Source of the DNA: Crocinitomicaceae bacterium
GTDB taxonomy: Bacteria > Bacteroidota > Bacteroidia > Flavobacteriales_D > Crocinitomicaceae
DNA length: 41,824 nt
Assembly: GCA_029252405.1 (NCBI GenBank)
Contig: JAQXBM010000076.1
Coordinates: forward strand, 1 to 41,824
Direction: 5' to 3'
Under the pieces are notes generated by a model. It saw nothing but the letters and a program-made list of their open reading frames with translations, had not been told where the DNA came from and searched no databases. Positions 26,284-35,968 of the stretch are shown piece by piece (the first letter of the stretch is position 1; every line of letters starts with the position of its first letter). The position numbers and the translations under genes were made by a program.

Positions 26284-28014
26284 TTAGTGTTCGTTTAATA
26301 GGTTTCGATCGATTTGCTTCGACATTAATAAATAGTAAACTAGAAAGGCAACAAAGAATCCAGTGAACCAGGCTAGGTCAGATAAATATGCCAGACTTGG
26401 AACAAGATACCAAATAAGTGCGGCTCCAATTCCAAAGAGCAAGCTAAACATTGCCTTCATGTTGAATCCGTTGGAATAAGAATAGGCACCATCTTCCTTG
26501 TAGAGTTCTGCTAGTTGAATGCGTTTTTTTCGAATCAGGAAGTAATCGCACAACATGATTCCAAGAACAGGTCCGAGGAATCCACTCACGAGAATTAGAA
26601 TTCCTGCAATGTCATTCATGAGCCACCAAGGGCAGATTACAATGCCCAATATTCCCGTTATCGTTCCTCCCATTTTGAAGCTAATCTTCTTTGGGAATAG
26701 GTTCGAAAAGGCATTTGAAGGAGCGATTACATTGGCTGCGATGTTTGTACTCAAAGTCGCGATAATCATAAATACTTGTGCAATAATGACCACCCACGGA
26801 CTTTCAAACTTACCGAGTAAGGCTGTTGGATCCCAAGGCGCATCAGCAGCAATTAAGACATCACTAAAAACTAGAATTGAGGCGCAGGTTACGAAAATCG
26901 CGACGAAGGAATAGAGCATCATTGTTCCAGGAAGGCCAATAAACTGTCCTTGACGTTGCGCTTTTTGAGTTGGTGCGAAACGCGTGATATCAGAAATACT
27001 TAAGGACATCGTTGCCCAGAATCCTAACATGACTGTTAACCATTTGATGTATTGCCACAATTTATTTGTTGGCGCTGGAGGTTCTGCGTTGAAATCAACT
27101 GGAGTCCAACTTGACTCGAGATGCACCTCATTCGTTTTATATATTAATTGAAGCTCGCTGTCTTCTCGCTCCGCTATGTATTTGGGAATCGTCACAACTC
27201 CATCGGTCGGAAAAGCATGATACGATATTTCAATGCTTTCTGCTTTGGAAGTCTTTTGATGAGCATAATGTGTGGCTTTGGGCTGTCCTTCTTTGTCCGT
27301 GATCGCGTTTATTTTGATCAAAAAGTCATCTGCCAATTCAGAAACTTCGAGTGTTGGTTTTTGCAATTGCGTGCTTTGTTCTAACACGACACCAAATCCA
27401 CCACTGTTGTATGCTCCCCAGCCAATTAGAACGACTCCCATGAGAATCAAAATTGGTGCTGAGTACTCTTCCAACCACTTGATACTGTCCGTTCCTTTCC
27501 AAATGAAGAACATATTCATAAACCAGAAGGCTCCAAAACAAGTAAACATCAACCAATTTAAATCGGTCGGTGTAGCACCATCGCTGAAAGCATATATGAT
27601 TTCATAGATCGCCATTCCACCAATCCACGTCTGAATTCCAAACCAGCCGCAAGCGACAATTCCTCTCGTAACAGAAGCAAGGTGAACTCCTTTTGTTCCA
27701 AAAGATGATCGACCAATTACCGGAAACGGAACACCGTATTTGACCCCAGCATGTCCATTCAAAACCATTGGGATGGTGATAATCAAATTCGCGGCACCAA
27801 TGATAATAAGAGATTCCAACCAACCCATCCCTTCTTTCATCATGTACGATGCTAGCAGGTACGTAGGAATACATACAGCCATTCCCACCCATAAGGCAGC
27901 AAGACTCCAGCGTGTCCAAGTCCGCTTATTTTTCGGGACTGGCGCGAGATCCTCACTGTAAAGTGATGATCCTGTTACATCCTCGTTTAGTTCAACAATC
28001 TCTTCGTCTATCAT
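26284..28014 (-). CDS. NCS1-family pyrimidine/hydantoin permease with extra periplasmic domain
   Basis: A nucleobase:cation symporter-1 transporter, 576 residues, with about 12 membrane helices in the LeuT fold. Residues matching the Mhp1 substrate site are visible: Trp124 and Gln128 (CGWFGIQTW, helix 3), the helix 6 motif GFWATMSLSISDITRFAP, and the helix 8 Asn segment STNIAANVIAP. Residues about 212-318 are an insertion of roughly 100, absent in ordinary NCS1 proteins, between helices 5 and 6, which the LeuT topology places outside the membrane (periplasm). It has beta-like hydrophobic alternation (AESIEISYHAFPTDGVVTIP). The start overlaps the aminotransferase stop by 4 bases (ATGA). Likely cargo: uracil, cytosine, dihydropyrimidine or hydantoin. 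Confidence 0.9.
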   Translation of the reverse strand: MIDEEIVELNEDVTGSSLYSEDLAPVPKNKRTWTRWSLAALWVGMAVCIPTYLLASYMMKEGMGWLESLIIIGAANLIITIPMVLNGHAGVKYGVPFPVIGRSSFGTKGVHLASVTRGIVACGWFGIQTWIGGMAIYEIIYAFSDGATPTDLNWLMFTCFGAFWFMNMFFIWKGTDSIKWLEEYSAPILILMGVVLIGWGAYNSGGFGVVLEQSTQLQKPTLEVSELADDFLIKINAITDKEGQPKATHYAHQKTSKAESIEISYHAFPTDGVVTIPKYIAEREDSELQLIYKTNEVHLESSWTPVDFNAEPPAPTNKLWQYIKWLTVMLGFWATMSLSISDITRFAPTQKAQRQGQFIGLPGTMMLYSFVAIFVTCASILVFSDVLIAADAPWDPTALLGKFESPWVVIIAQVFMIIATLSTNIAANVIAPSNAFSNLFPKKISFKMGGTITGILGIVICPWWLMNDIAGILILVSGFLGPVLGIMLCDYFLIRKKRIQLAELYKEDGAYSYSNGFNMKAMFSLLFGIGAALIWYLVPSLAYLSDLAWFTGFFVAFLVYYLLMSKQIDRNLLNEH

Positions 28015-29369
28015 TTTCCAGTGTAATATTCATCTGCGATTTCCAGCACTTGCGAAATAATCGCCAAGCCTTCGTCAATTTCCTCTTTTGTGATGATCAA
28101 TGGTGGGGCAATAAAAATCCAATTCCATCTAACGAATGTGTGCATCCCAAGCTCCTTCAATTTTGCTTGCATTCGGAGGGTTGGTTCCATGTCAGCTCCA
28201 GACGCGTTCCAGGGCGTTAACGGTTCTTTCGTTTCACGGTCTTTCACCAACTCGATACAACCAAGTAATCCTGTATTTCTGAAATCACCAATTGACTTAT
28301 GCTTCTCGGTTAATTTCGCCACCTGTTGCTCCATGTAAACACCCATATCTGAAGCGTTTTGCACAAGACTGCCCTCTTCGATGACCTTAATGTTTTCCAA
28401 GGCTGCGGCGCAAGCTACAGGGTGTGCAGAACAAGTCAAACCTAAAATTAAGGGCTGATCCTCGAAGTGTTTGGCAATTTTATCGGTGACCATCATCGCA
28501 CCAAATGGAATATACGCGGAGGTTAAACCTTTCGCAAGCACCATTATATCCGGTGTCGTATCGTGGTGATCAATTCCGAACATTTTTCCTGTTCTACCAA
28601 ATCCACTCATTACCTCATCATCGATCAGCAGTATTCCATACTTGTCGGCCAATTTGCGGAGCTTTTTCCAATAATTTGGTGGGTACTTGATGCATCCGGA
28701 AGATCCAGATTCTCCTTCAAACAAGATCGCTGCAACACTATCAGGGTTATTGAATTGAATCACTCGTTCGAGATTCGCCAATGCCATTTCACCGCATTCC
28801 TCAATTGAATCAGTTCCCCACGGACATCGATATGCATACGGATTTTCAACATGCACAAAGTTTGGCGCTCCTTGCACGTCAATTGGATGTCGTCTTGGAT
28901 CACTTCCACTCACAGCCATTGCGCCATATGTAGCGCCATGATAAGCTCGGTAATGACCAATAATTTTATGTCGCCCTGTGTAAATTCGAGCCAATTTCAC
29001 GGCATTCTCAATTCCTTCGGCACCTGAAACGGTGAAGAATGCTTTTGTGAGATTTCCAGGGGTGATTTCTGCCAATTTCCTCCCAAGTTTGGCCCTTACT
29101 TCAGTAGCCATTCCTGGGTATACAAACGACAAATCCTTCATTTGATCGCTTACTGCTTTTGTAATTCGCTGATTCCCATGTCCGATGTTCACATTCATCA
29201 ATTGAGATGAAAAGTCGATTATTCTCTTCCCTGAAACGGGATAAACATATACACCTTCTGCGCGTTCAGCTTGAACTGGGCTAATTCCTCCTTGTTTCGA
29301 CCAAGAAAAAAGTGTGTAGTCCATGCAATCTTGGACCACTGAATTTTGCTTAGAGCCTGTTTCACTCAT
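28011..29369 (-). CDS. class III aminotransferase, likely beta-alanine/beta-aminoisobutyrate transaminase
   Basis: A PLP-dependent omega-amino-acid aminotransferase, 452 residues. The PLP lysine is Lys280 (MVLAKGLTSAYIPFG). LLIDDEVMSGFGRTG carries the aspartate that binds the pyridine nitrogen, and GAEGIENAVKLARIYTGRHK is the usual cofactor phosphate region. The chemistry expected from context is transfer of the amino group of beta-alanine or beta-aminoisobutyrate to a keto acid, giving malonate or methylmalonate semialdehyde. The next-upstream gene, mmsA, consumes these products, and the downstream gene is a base permease. The exact acceptor (pyruvate or 2-oxoglutarate) is not determined by sequence. 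Confidence 0.87.
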   Translation of the reverse strand: MSETGSKQNSVVQDCMDYTLFSWSKQGGISPVQAERAEGVYVYPVSGKRIIDFSSQLMNVNIGHGNQRITKAVSDQMKDLSFVYPGMATEVRAKLGRKLAEITPGNLTKAFFTVSGAEGIENAVKLARIYTGRHKIIGHYRAYHGATYGAMAVSGSDPRRHPIDVQGAPNFVHVENPYAYRCPWGTDSIEECGEMALANLERVIQFNNPDSVAAILFEGESGSSGCIKYPPNYWKKLRKLADKYGILLIDDEVMSGFGRTGKMFGIDHHDTTPDIMVLAKGLTSAYIPFGAMMVTDKIAKHFEDQPLILGLTCSAHPVACAAALENIKVIEEGSLVQNASDMGVYMEQQVAKLTEKHKSIGDFRNTGLLGCIELVKDRETKEPLTPWNASGADMEPTLRMQAKLKELGMHTFVRWNWIFIAPPLIITKEEIDEGLAIISQVLEIADEYYTGK

Positions 29370-29411
29370 AGTTTATTGCTGCTTAATGTTAATTATTTTG
29401 AATGCTATGTG

Positions 29412-30878
29412 TTAGCTCATCCAGTTCGTTTTCGCTTCTGGATTCCATTTGATAGTTGTCTTTTTATTTTGCGTCCAAAATTCAATTGAGCTACGACCAG
29501 TAATGTCGCTTACTCCAAACTTTGATTCATTCCAACCTCCAAAGGAGAAAGGCTCTCGTGGAACTGGAACACCAATGTTTACACCAACCATTCCTGCACT
29601 TGCGCGCTCCATTACTTGTTTGGCTAATCCTCCACTTTGCGTAAATACTGCTGCAGCATTACCATAATTAGATCCATTTTCTATTTCGATGGCTTGATCC
29701 AAATCCTTGGCGCGAATAATTGAAATTACGGGTCCAAAAATCTCTTCAGAAGCAACACTCATATCTGGAGTTACATGATCAATGATAGTCGGCCCAACAT
29801 AATACCCGCCCTCTTTTCCTGGAACAGTCGCACCACGACCATCAACCAAAATTGTTGCGCCAGCCTTTTCAGCCGCCGTGATGTATCCTTCGATTCGTTC
29901 TTTCGCTGCTGCGCTAATCACAGAGCCAAGGTTTTCTCCTGGAACAATCGTCTTTGCTTCCTCAACCATTTTATCGATGATGTGTTGAACTTTGTCAACT
30001 CCCACCATTACTGAAGCCGCCATGCAACGCTGTCCAGCACAACCAGACATGGATGCTACCACATTTGACGCTGTCATTTCAAGGTGAGCATCTGGAAGTA
30101 CGATCAAGTGATTTTTCGCTCCTCCTAATGCTACGCATCGTTTCAAGTTTGATGTCGCCCGGATGTAAACGATCTTGGCAACTGCGGTCGATCCAACAAA
30201 GGAGACAGCTTCAATTCCCGGGTGATCGCAAATCGCCTCAACGACTTCTTTTCCACCATTCACAACATTGAAAACACCATCTGGAAGTCCAGCTTCTTTC
30301 AATAATTCAGCCATTCTAACAACGCTCAAAGGAACGAGCTCAGATGGTTTCATGACCATTGTGTTCCCCAACATTAAGGCATTTGGCATAGTCCAATGAG
30401 GAACCATATTTGGGAAATTAAATGGTGCAACTGAAGCTACAACCCCCAAAGGTTTGCGCTCCGTTCGACATTCAACACCCTTACTAACTTCTTGGACTTC
30501 GTTGCTGATTATTTGCGGAATAGAAACTGCGAATTCACATAGCTCCATGCTTTTTTCAACCTCGGCTTTCGATTCACCATAACTTTTTCCATTCTCAAGA
30601 ACGATCAACTTTGTCAGCTCATCCATGTGCTCTTCAAGTAGCGAGCGGTACCTGAAAAAGATCTGCGCTCTTTCTTTCATAGTCGTATCCGACCAACTTT
30701 TAAACGCTTCCTTGGCTGCAGCTACAGCTCTGTCCACATCCGCGTACGTTGACATTGGTATGGAAGAAATTACTTTTCCGTCAATCGGGCTCTCTACATT
30801 GAGTGCTGTTTGCCCATTTCGTTCAAATTTGCCGTTAATGAAGTTCTTAACCTCAGATTGTTTCTCTTTAGTTTCCAT
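29412..30878 (-). CDS. mmsA: CoA-acylating methylmalonate-semialdehyde dehydrogenase
   Basis: Oxidises malonate or methylmalonate semialdehyde to acetyl-CoA or propionyl-CoA with loss of CO2. 488 residues of the aldehyde dehydrogenase superfamily. The catalytic Cys285 lies in SGCAGQRCMAASVMVG, the MMSDH-type context that distinguishes these from ordinary NAD aldehyde dehydrogenases. PFNFPNMVPHWTMPNAL and the NAD-binding SFVGSTAVAK are also family-typical. It is the first gene of the pyrimidine operon, 42 bases before the aminotransferase. The leader is A/T-rich, with only weak -7 candidates. Confidence 0.92.
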   Translation of the reverse strand: METKEKQSEVKNFINGKFERNGQTALNVESPIDGKVISSIPMSTYADVDRAVAAAKEAFKSWSDTTMKERAQIFFRYRSLLEEHMDELTKLIVLENGKSYGESKAEVEKSMELCEFAVSIPQIISNEVQEVSKGVECRTERKPLGVVASVAPFNFPNMVPHWTMPNALMLGNTMVMKPSELVPLSVVRMAELLKEAGLPDGVFNVVNGGKEVVEAICDHPGIEAVSFVGSTAVAKIVYIRATSNLKRCVALGGAKNHLIVLPDAHLEMTASNVVASMSGCAGQRCMAASVMVGVDKVQHIIDKMVEEAKTIVPGENLGSVISAAAKERIEGYITAAEKAGATILVDGRGATVPGKEGGYYVGPTIIDHVTPDMSVASEEIFGPVISIIRAKDLDQAIEIENGSNYGNAAAVFTQSGGLAKQVMERASAGMVGVNIGVPVPREPFSFGGWNESKFGVSDITGRSSIEFWTQNKKTTIKWNPEAKTNWMS

Positions 30879-31169
30879 AGAATTATTTCAATTTATCGCC
30901 ACAACAAAACATGTTCGTTGCAAAGCAATCGTTGTTATTTAAAAATAAAGAAGCGGTTTCCGACTGGGAATGTGTCGGTTAGGGTAATCACTATCAAGGT
31001 TGCCAGAAAAACAACCTCACTGCAAAATATGAAATTATTTGAAAATGTCAATACTATTTGGATTGAAAAAACCTGTGTTGAAGTCAACTTCTCCTGCCAT
31101 TCTTTAGGAATCTACATCGCGAAACAGAACGTTCAGCTTTCAAATTGATTAACTTCATGCTTTGAAGAA
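30879..31169. other. divergent intergenic region
   Basis: About 290 bases between the divergent mmsA and the small gene at 31170. It must hold the pyrimidine operon promoter, but I find only a weak minus-strand box (TTGCTTTG), no clear operator palindrome and no RNA gene. Confidence 0.4.
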
Positions 31170-31520
31170 ATGGTGATGATGAACCCAGAAATTTTAAATC
31201 AAGAATTAAACTCCGTTGAGTTCGTTCTCAAAACGCAGCGTCAAATCATCAAAGATTTTGGAACTGCGGGAGTCGATTTCCCAGATGATTTTCGATCAAC
31301 GCCGTATCACATTGATCAACTTTTGCGAGAAATTTCTATCCGTTTGAAGGACCTTCATGCGGGTAGTTCAAGCACTTTTTCGCAATTACTGTATCAAATT
31401 GACATTCCTGAATCCATTCTATCAGACCTCTCGGAGACAGACGATTTCAGTTTAAGTCTAGCCGAAGTGGTTTTAAAAAGAGAGGCCTACAAAGTATTCT
31501 TGAGAAACAAATATTCCTGA
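31170..31520 (+). CDS. conserved-looking small hypothetical protein
   Basis: A 116-residue, acidic, mostly helical soluble protein with an amphipathic beginning (PEILNQELNSVEFVLKTQRQ) and a middle segment FPDDFRSTPYHIDQLLREIS. No signal peptide or membrane helix, and no family is recognised. Three in-frame starts lie close together (31170, 31176, 31179); 31170 has the best A-rich leader (TTTGAAGAA). Codon use fits its neighbours. A 31-residue membrane peptide gene follows 5 bases after its stop, so the two may form one transcript. Confidence 0.6.
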   Translation: MVMMNPEILNQELNSVEFVLKTQRQIIKDFGTAGVDFPDDFRSTPYHIDQLLREISIRLKDLHAGSSSTFSQLLYQIDIPESILSDLSETDDFSLSLAEVVLKREAYKVFLRNKYS

Positions 31521-31525
31521 TCACC

Positions 31526-31621
31526 ATGAAAATATTCTTAACCATCATCAAGTGGATTTTGATCATCGCGTTCTTCCCACTATCGCTTTTGTTCGTGGCA
31601 TATTACAATCAGCGACGATAA
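31526..31621 (+). CDS. 31-residue single-helix membrane peptide
   Basis: ATG at 31526 to TAA at 31621 encodes a peptide starting MKIFLTIIKWILIIAFF, continuing PLSLLFVAYY and ending NQRR. One membrane helix with a positive tail suggests an inner-membrane peptide. It lies 5 bases after the preceding stop. The reading frame is short, so coding status rests on the hydrophobic-helix-plus-basic-tail design and tight spacing. Function unknown. Confidence 0.45.
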   Translation: MKIFLTIIKWILIIAFFPLSLLFVAYYNQRR

Positions 31622-31762
31622 TTCGACGTCAAATTCTTCTTCGTAACCTTGTCCTGAATGGATTTCAGAGTAAATTAATCTCAATTCAACGAGTTTTTAA
31701 TATTTCAACACTTTTCGCGTGAACTTTTAAATGTTAATACAACATTAAGTGTCGAATTTCTC

Positions 31763-31770
31763 TACATTTG
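31763..31770 (+). promoter_or_regulatory. -7 element of the sucA promoter
   Basis: TACATTTG matches TAnnTTTG and lies 26 bases before the sucA start. The preceding bases TTCTC are also shared with the saccharopine dehydrogenase promoter. The -33 region is degenerate. Confidence 0.6.
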
Positions 31771-31796
31771 TTAATCCATAATTGTGCACAAAGAAC

Positions 31797-34526
31797 ATGG
31801 ACAAAATATCATACGTTGGTAACGCAGACGTAAATGCGATAGATCATTTATACAAAATGTACCTCGAAGACCCACTAAGCGTGGACGAAGGCTGGAAAAA
31901 ATTCTTTGAAGGATTTGATTTTGCCCGAACAAACTACGAAGAAGGTGGAGCAGTTCCTGAGAATTTTCAGAAGGAATTTAAAGTCATTAACCTCATCAAT
32001 GGATACCGTGAGCGTGGACACTTGTTCACCAAAACGAATCCTGTAAGAGAGCGTCGTAAGTACGCACCAACACTCGCAATTGAAAATTTTGGTTTGGAAG
32101 AATCAGATTTGGACACTGTTTTTCAAGCAAGTGAGGAAATTGGTTCAGGGCCTCAAACGCTTCGAGCAACTATAGCAGAACTTGAAGAAACGTATTGCCA
32201 GTCAATTGGGATTGAGTACATGTACATGCGTGAGCCAGATCAAGTGGCTTGGTTCAAAAATCACATTGAGCTCAAAAATAGACCGCAATACGATCGTGAG
32301 CAAAAACGCGATATTTTCAGAAAATTGAATCGAGCGACAAACTTCGAATCTTTCCTCGGGAAGAAATTCGTTGGTCAGAAACGTTTCTCTGTTGAAGGAT
32401 TGGAAGCATTGATTCCAGCGATGGATGCGCTCGTTCAAAAAGGTGCTGTCGAAGGTGTTGAGTATTTCGTAGTTGGAATGGCTCACCGTGGACGTTTGAA
32501 TACACTCACGAACATTTTCGAAAAACGACCAAAAGATATATTCTCTGAATTCGAAGGAAAAGAATTCGAATCAGAGGAGCGTTTTGATGGTGATGTGAAG
32601 TATCACCAAGGATTTACGTCTTACATCAAAGCGAATAATGGAAAGGAACTGGCATTGACTTTGTCTCCTAATCCATCTCACCTCGAAGCGGTGAACCCAG
32701 TAGTTGAAGGTATTGCTCGCGCAATGGCCGACAACGACTTAGACAACGATTTCTCTAAAATTTGTCCTGTATTGATTCATGGTGATGCTGCAGTTGCAGG
32801 TCAAGGTGTAGTCTACGAAACAGTTCAAATGGCTCAATTGGATGGCTACAAAACAGGTGGAACAATTCACATTGTAGCGAACAACCAAGTTGGATTTACA
32901 ACGAATTATTTAGACGGTCGATCATCAACTTATTGTACTGATGTTGCGAAAACTACTCTTTGTCCAGTATTCCACGTAAATGCGGATGATGTTGAGGCTG
33001 TGATTCAAGTGATGGAAATGGCGATGGTTTATCGTCAGCATTTCCAAAGTGATGTTTTCATCGATTTGTTGGGGTACCGAAAGTACGGACACAATGAAGG
33101 TGATGAGCCTAAATTCACGCAGCCTAATTTGTACAATTTGATCTCGAAGCATTCAAACCCGAGTAACATCTACTTGGATCAATTGATTTCTGAAGGACAT
33201 GTCACAAAGGAAGAAGCGAAAGAATTCAGTGACAAGTACAATCAATACTTAGAAGACGAGTTCACCGAATCGCGTAAGCAAGAGAAAGCACTAGCTTATG
33301 ACTTCTTACAAAAATCGTGGGAAGGATTCCGTCAAGGTAAAGCAGAGGATTTTGATGCTTCTCCCGAGACTGGTGTTGCTAAGAAAAAACTATTGGAACT
33401 TGGAGAAAAACTCTCTACGCTTCCAGAAGGAAAGAAATACTTCCGTAAGATTTCGAAGATCTTCAAACAGCGATTGGAGGCAATTCAAACAGACAAGTTG
33501 GATTGGGGATCAGCAGAAATGCTCGCCTACGCAACGTTGCTAGAAGAAGGTCATCCTGTTCGAATCAGTGGACAAGATGTTGAGCGTGGAACATTCTCTC
33601 ACCGTCATGCTGTTGTAAAAACAGAAGACACAGAGGAAGAAATTGTTACGTTGAATCTTCTTTCTGATAAGCAAGCTCCATTTACTATTTACAATTCATT
33701 CCTTTCCGAGTACGGAGTATTAGGATATGAATACGGTTACTCATTGGCATGTCCAAAGGGGTTAACGATTTGGGAAGCTCAGTTTGGAGATTTCTACAAT
33801 GGTGCGCAAATCATGGTCGATCAGTTTATTACTGCTGGTGAAGACAAATGGATGACGCAAAGCGGTTTGGTGATGTTACTCCCTCATGGATATGAAGGTC
33901 AAGGAGCAGAGCACTCTAGTGGACGTATGGAGCGTTTCTTACAGCAATGTGCAGATTTGAATATGCAAATTGTGAACACTTCGACTCCTGCGAATCACTT
34001 CCACTTATTGAGAAGACAAGTGAACAGAGAGTTCAGAAAACCATTGGTGGTATTCTCTCCAAAAATGCTTTTACGTCACCCAGAAGCGACTTCATCATTG
34101 GATGAAATGGCAAAAGGAAACTTCCAGGAAGTGATTGACGATCCAAATGCAAACGTTGCAAACGTAGATACACTGGTTCTTTGTTCGGGTAAATTCTACT
34201 ACGAAGCGACTGCAAAAGCAAAAGAAGAAGGTGTTGAAAATATGGCCTTCGTTCGTGTTGAGCAATTGTACCCGCTTCCACTGAATCACCTTCAAGCAAT
34301 TAAGAAGAAATACAAAACGGATAAAGTCATTTGGGCACAGGAAGAACCATCGAACATGGGAGCTTGGGCATATATGGCCATGGAATTGCGCGATTGGAAC
34401 TTAATTGGTGTGAGCAGAAGACCATCAGCGGCAGCCGCAGAAGGATCGCATGACTTGCACAAACGTCGTTTGAAACGTTTATTCAAAGAATTATTCGAAC
34501 ACGGAAAATCAACCGTAAAAGCATAA
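31797..34526 (+). CDS. sucA: 2-oxoglutarate dehydrogenase E1 component
   Basis: The thiamine-diphosphate decarboxylase of the TCA-cycle 2-oxoglutarate dehydrogenase complex. The start chosen is MDKISYVGNADVNAIDHLYK at 31797, giving 909 residues; an in-frame ATG 15 bases upstream is less typical. The N-terminal segment YLEDPLSVDEGWKKFFEGF is the E2-interacting region. Signature stretches are GMAHRGRLNTLTNI, HGDAAVAGQGVVYE and VDLLGYRKYGHNEGDEP-like IDLLGYRKYGHNEGDEP, followed by EAQFGDFYNGAQ and HGYEGQGAEHSSGRMERFL. sucB follows after 65 bases; the E3 gene lpd is not in the window. Confidence 0.97.
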   Translation: MDKISYVGNADVNAIDHLYKMYLEDPLSVDEGWKKFFEGFDFARTNYEEGGAVPENFQKEFKVINLINGYRERGHLFTKTNPVRERRKYAPTLAIENFGLEESDLDTVFQASEEIGSGPQTLRATIAELEETYCQSIGIEYMYMREPDQVAWFKNHIELKNRPQYDREQKRDIFRKLNRATNFESFLGKKFVGQKRFSVEGLEALIPAMDALVQKGAVEGVEYFVVGMAHRGRLNTLTNIFEKRPKDIFSEFEGKEFESEERFDGDVKYHQGFTSYIKANNGKELALTLSPNPSHLEAVNPVVEGIARAMADNDLDNDFSKICPVLIHGDAAVAGQGVVYETVQMAQLDGYKTGGTIHIVANNQVGFTTNYLDGRSSTYCTDVAKTTLCPVFHVNADDVEAVIQVMEMAMVYRQHFQSDVFIDLLGYRKYGHNEGDEPKFTQPNLYNLISKHSNPSNIYLDQLISEGHVTKEEAKEFSDKYNQYLEDEFTESRKQEKALAYDFLQKSWEGFRQGKAEDFDASPETGVAKKKLLELGEKLSTLPEGKKYFRKISKIFKQRLEAIQTDKLDWGSAEMLAYATLLEEGHPVRISGQDVERGTFSHRHAVVKTEDTEEEIVTLNLLSDKQAPFTIYNSFLSEYGVLGYEYGYSLACPKGLTIWEAQFGDFYNGAQIMVDQFITAGEDKWMTQSGLVMLLPHGYEGQGAEHSSGRMERFLQQCADLNMQIVNTSTPANHFHLLRRQVNREFRKPLVVFSPKMLLRHPEATSSLDEMAKGNFQEVIDDPNANVANVDTLVLCSGKFYYEATAKAKEEGVENMAFVRVEQLYPLPLNHLQAIKKKYKTDKVIWAQEEPSNMGAWAYMAMELRDWNLIGVSRRPSAAAAEGSHDLHKRRLKRLFKELFEHGKSTVKA

Positions 34527-34591
34527 ACAGAATTGAAAATTGAAAGGTTGAAAGTAGAATTTCTCAACCTTTAAATACAAAATAGAAGAAG

Positions 34592-35878
34592 ATGTCAGTA
34601 TTAGAAATGAAGGTACCAAGTCCTGGAGAGTCGATTTCAGAAGTGGAAATTGCTCAGTGGTTGGTATCTGATGGAGACTACGTTGAAAAAGATCAAGCCA
34701 TTGCAGAAGTTGATTCTGATAAAGCTACGCTTGAATTACCTGCTGAAGAAAGTGGAACAATCACATTGAAAGCAGAAGAAGGTGACGCCGTTGCCGTTGG
34801 AGCCGTTGTGTGTTTGATCGATACCTCTGCTGAAAAACCAGAAGGATTTGAGTCTTCTGCCGAAGAAAGTGTGCCAGCTCCAGTTGCTGCTGCTGCGCCG
34901 AAAGAAGAACCAAAGCCTGAAGCGAAAAAGGCAGCACCAAGTCCTGATCCAGTGAAAAAATCAGGTGGTGAAAAAACATACGCTACTGGGACGCCATCGA
35001 TTGCAGCCGCTAAAATCATGGCGGAAAATGGAATTTCTTCGAACCAACTAAGCGGAACAGGAAAAGACGGACGTATTACCAAGCAAGATGTTGTAGCGGC
35101 AATGGCAGGAGGATTCTCAGCTAATGCAGCACAAGGTTGGGGTGGTACTCGCGATCAGAACCGTGAAAAGATGCGCATGTTGCGCCGTAAGATTGCCGAA
35201 CGTTTGGTTTCTGTAAAGAACGAAACAGCCATGTTGACGACCTTCAACGAAATCGACATGAAGCCAATCATGGACATGCGAACGAAATACAAAAAAGCCT
35301 TTGCAGAGCACCACGAAGTGAACTTAGGATTTATGTCTTTCTTCACCAAAGCAGTGACAGAAGCATTGAACTTGTACCCAGCAGTGAACGCTCAAATTGA
35401 TGGAAACGAATTGGTTTTCCACGATTATGCAGATATCGGAATTGCCGTTTCATCTCCAAAAGGATTGATGGTACCAGTAATTCGCAATGCGGAGCAAATG
35501 TCATTGGCCGAAATTGAGCGTGATATTAAGCACGTTGCAATCAAGGCTCGTGATGGAAAAATTACTCCAGACGAAATGACGGGAGGAACATTCACGATCA
35601 CGAATGGAGGTGTATTTGGATCGATGTTATCGACACCAATTATCAACCCACCGCAAGCAGCAATTTTGGGAATGCACAATATCGTACAGCGTCCTGTTGC
35701 AATTAACGGGGAAGTTGTTATTCGTCCTATCATGTACGTAGCACTTTCGTACGATCACAGAATCATTGACGGGAAAGAATCCGTTAGTTTCTTGGTGAAA
35801 GTGAAAGAGATGTTGGAGAATCCGGAAAGAATGATTTTTGGAGCGAAAGATCCGGCTGAAGTGTTATTGGGACTTTAA
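34592..35878 (+). CDS. sucB: 2-oxoglutarate dehydrogenase E2, dihydrolipoyl succinyltransferase
   Basis: The core of the 2-oxoglutarate dehydrogenase complex, 428 residues. The lipoyl domain (1-77) carries Lys44 in [12 protein letters not shown] linker rich in Ala, Pro, Glu and Lys (90-125) leads to the peripheral-subunit-binding domain (about 130-170, [20 protein letters not shown]). The catalytic domain (195-428) has His389 and Asp393 in [11 protein letters not shown]. It is complete and lies 65 bases after sucA, followed by a terminator. Confidence 0.97.
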   Translation: MSVLEMKVPSPGESISEVEIAQWLVSDGDYVEKDQAIAEVDSDKATLELPAEESGTITLKAEEGDAVAVGAVVCLIDTSAEKPEGFESSAEESVPAPVAAAAPKEEPKPEAKKAAPSPDPVKKSGGEKTYATGTPSIAAAKIMAENGISSNQLSGTGKDGRITKQDVVAAMAGGFSANAAQGWGGTRDQNREKMRMLRRKIAERLVSVKNETAMLTTFNEIDMKPIMDMRTKYKKAFAEHHEVNLGFMSFFTKAVTEALNLYPAVNAQIDGNELVFHDYADIGIAVSSPKGLMVPVIRNAEQMSLAEIERDIKHVAIKARDGKITPDEMTGGTFTITNGGVFGSMLSTPIINPPQAAILGMHNIVQRPVAINGEVVIRPIMYVALSYDHRIIDGKESVSFLVKVKEMLENPERMIFGAKDPAEVLLGL

Positions 35879-35900
35879 TTTGATACTATATATAATGTGA

Positions 35901-35930
35901 AAGCATCATCTTTGGATGGTGCTTTTTTTA
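35901..35930 (+). terminator. rho-independent terminator of sucAB
   Basis: AAGCATCATC pairs with GATGGTGCTT (10 bp, one G-U) around a TTTG tetraloop, followed by a run of seven T including the last paired bases. Confidence 0.9.
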
Positions 35931-35968
35931 TTCACTAACTTTATAGAAATCGGCTACTACAATTATAA

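Noticed and set aside
34693-35082. 129-residue minus-strand reading frame within sucB
   Set aside because: It lies wholly within the sucB lipoyl, linker and E3-binding coding sequence. Its Ala/Ser-rich translation is what the antisense of an Ala/Glu/Pro-rich linker gives.
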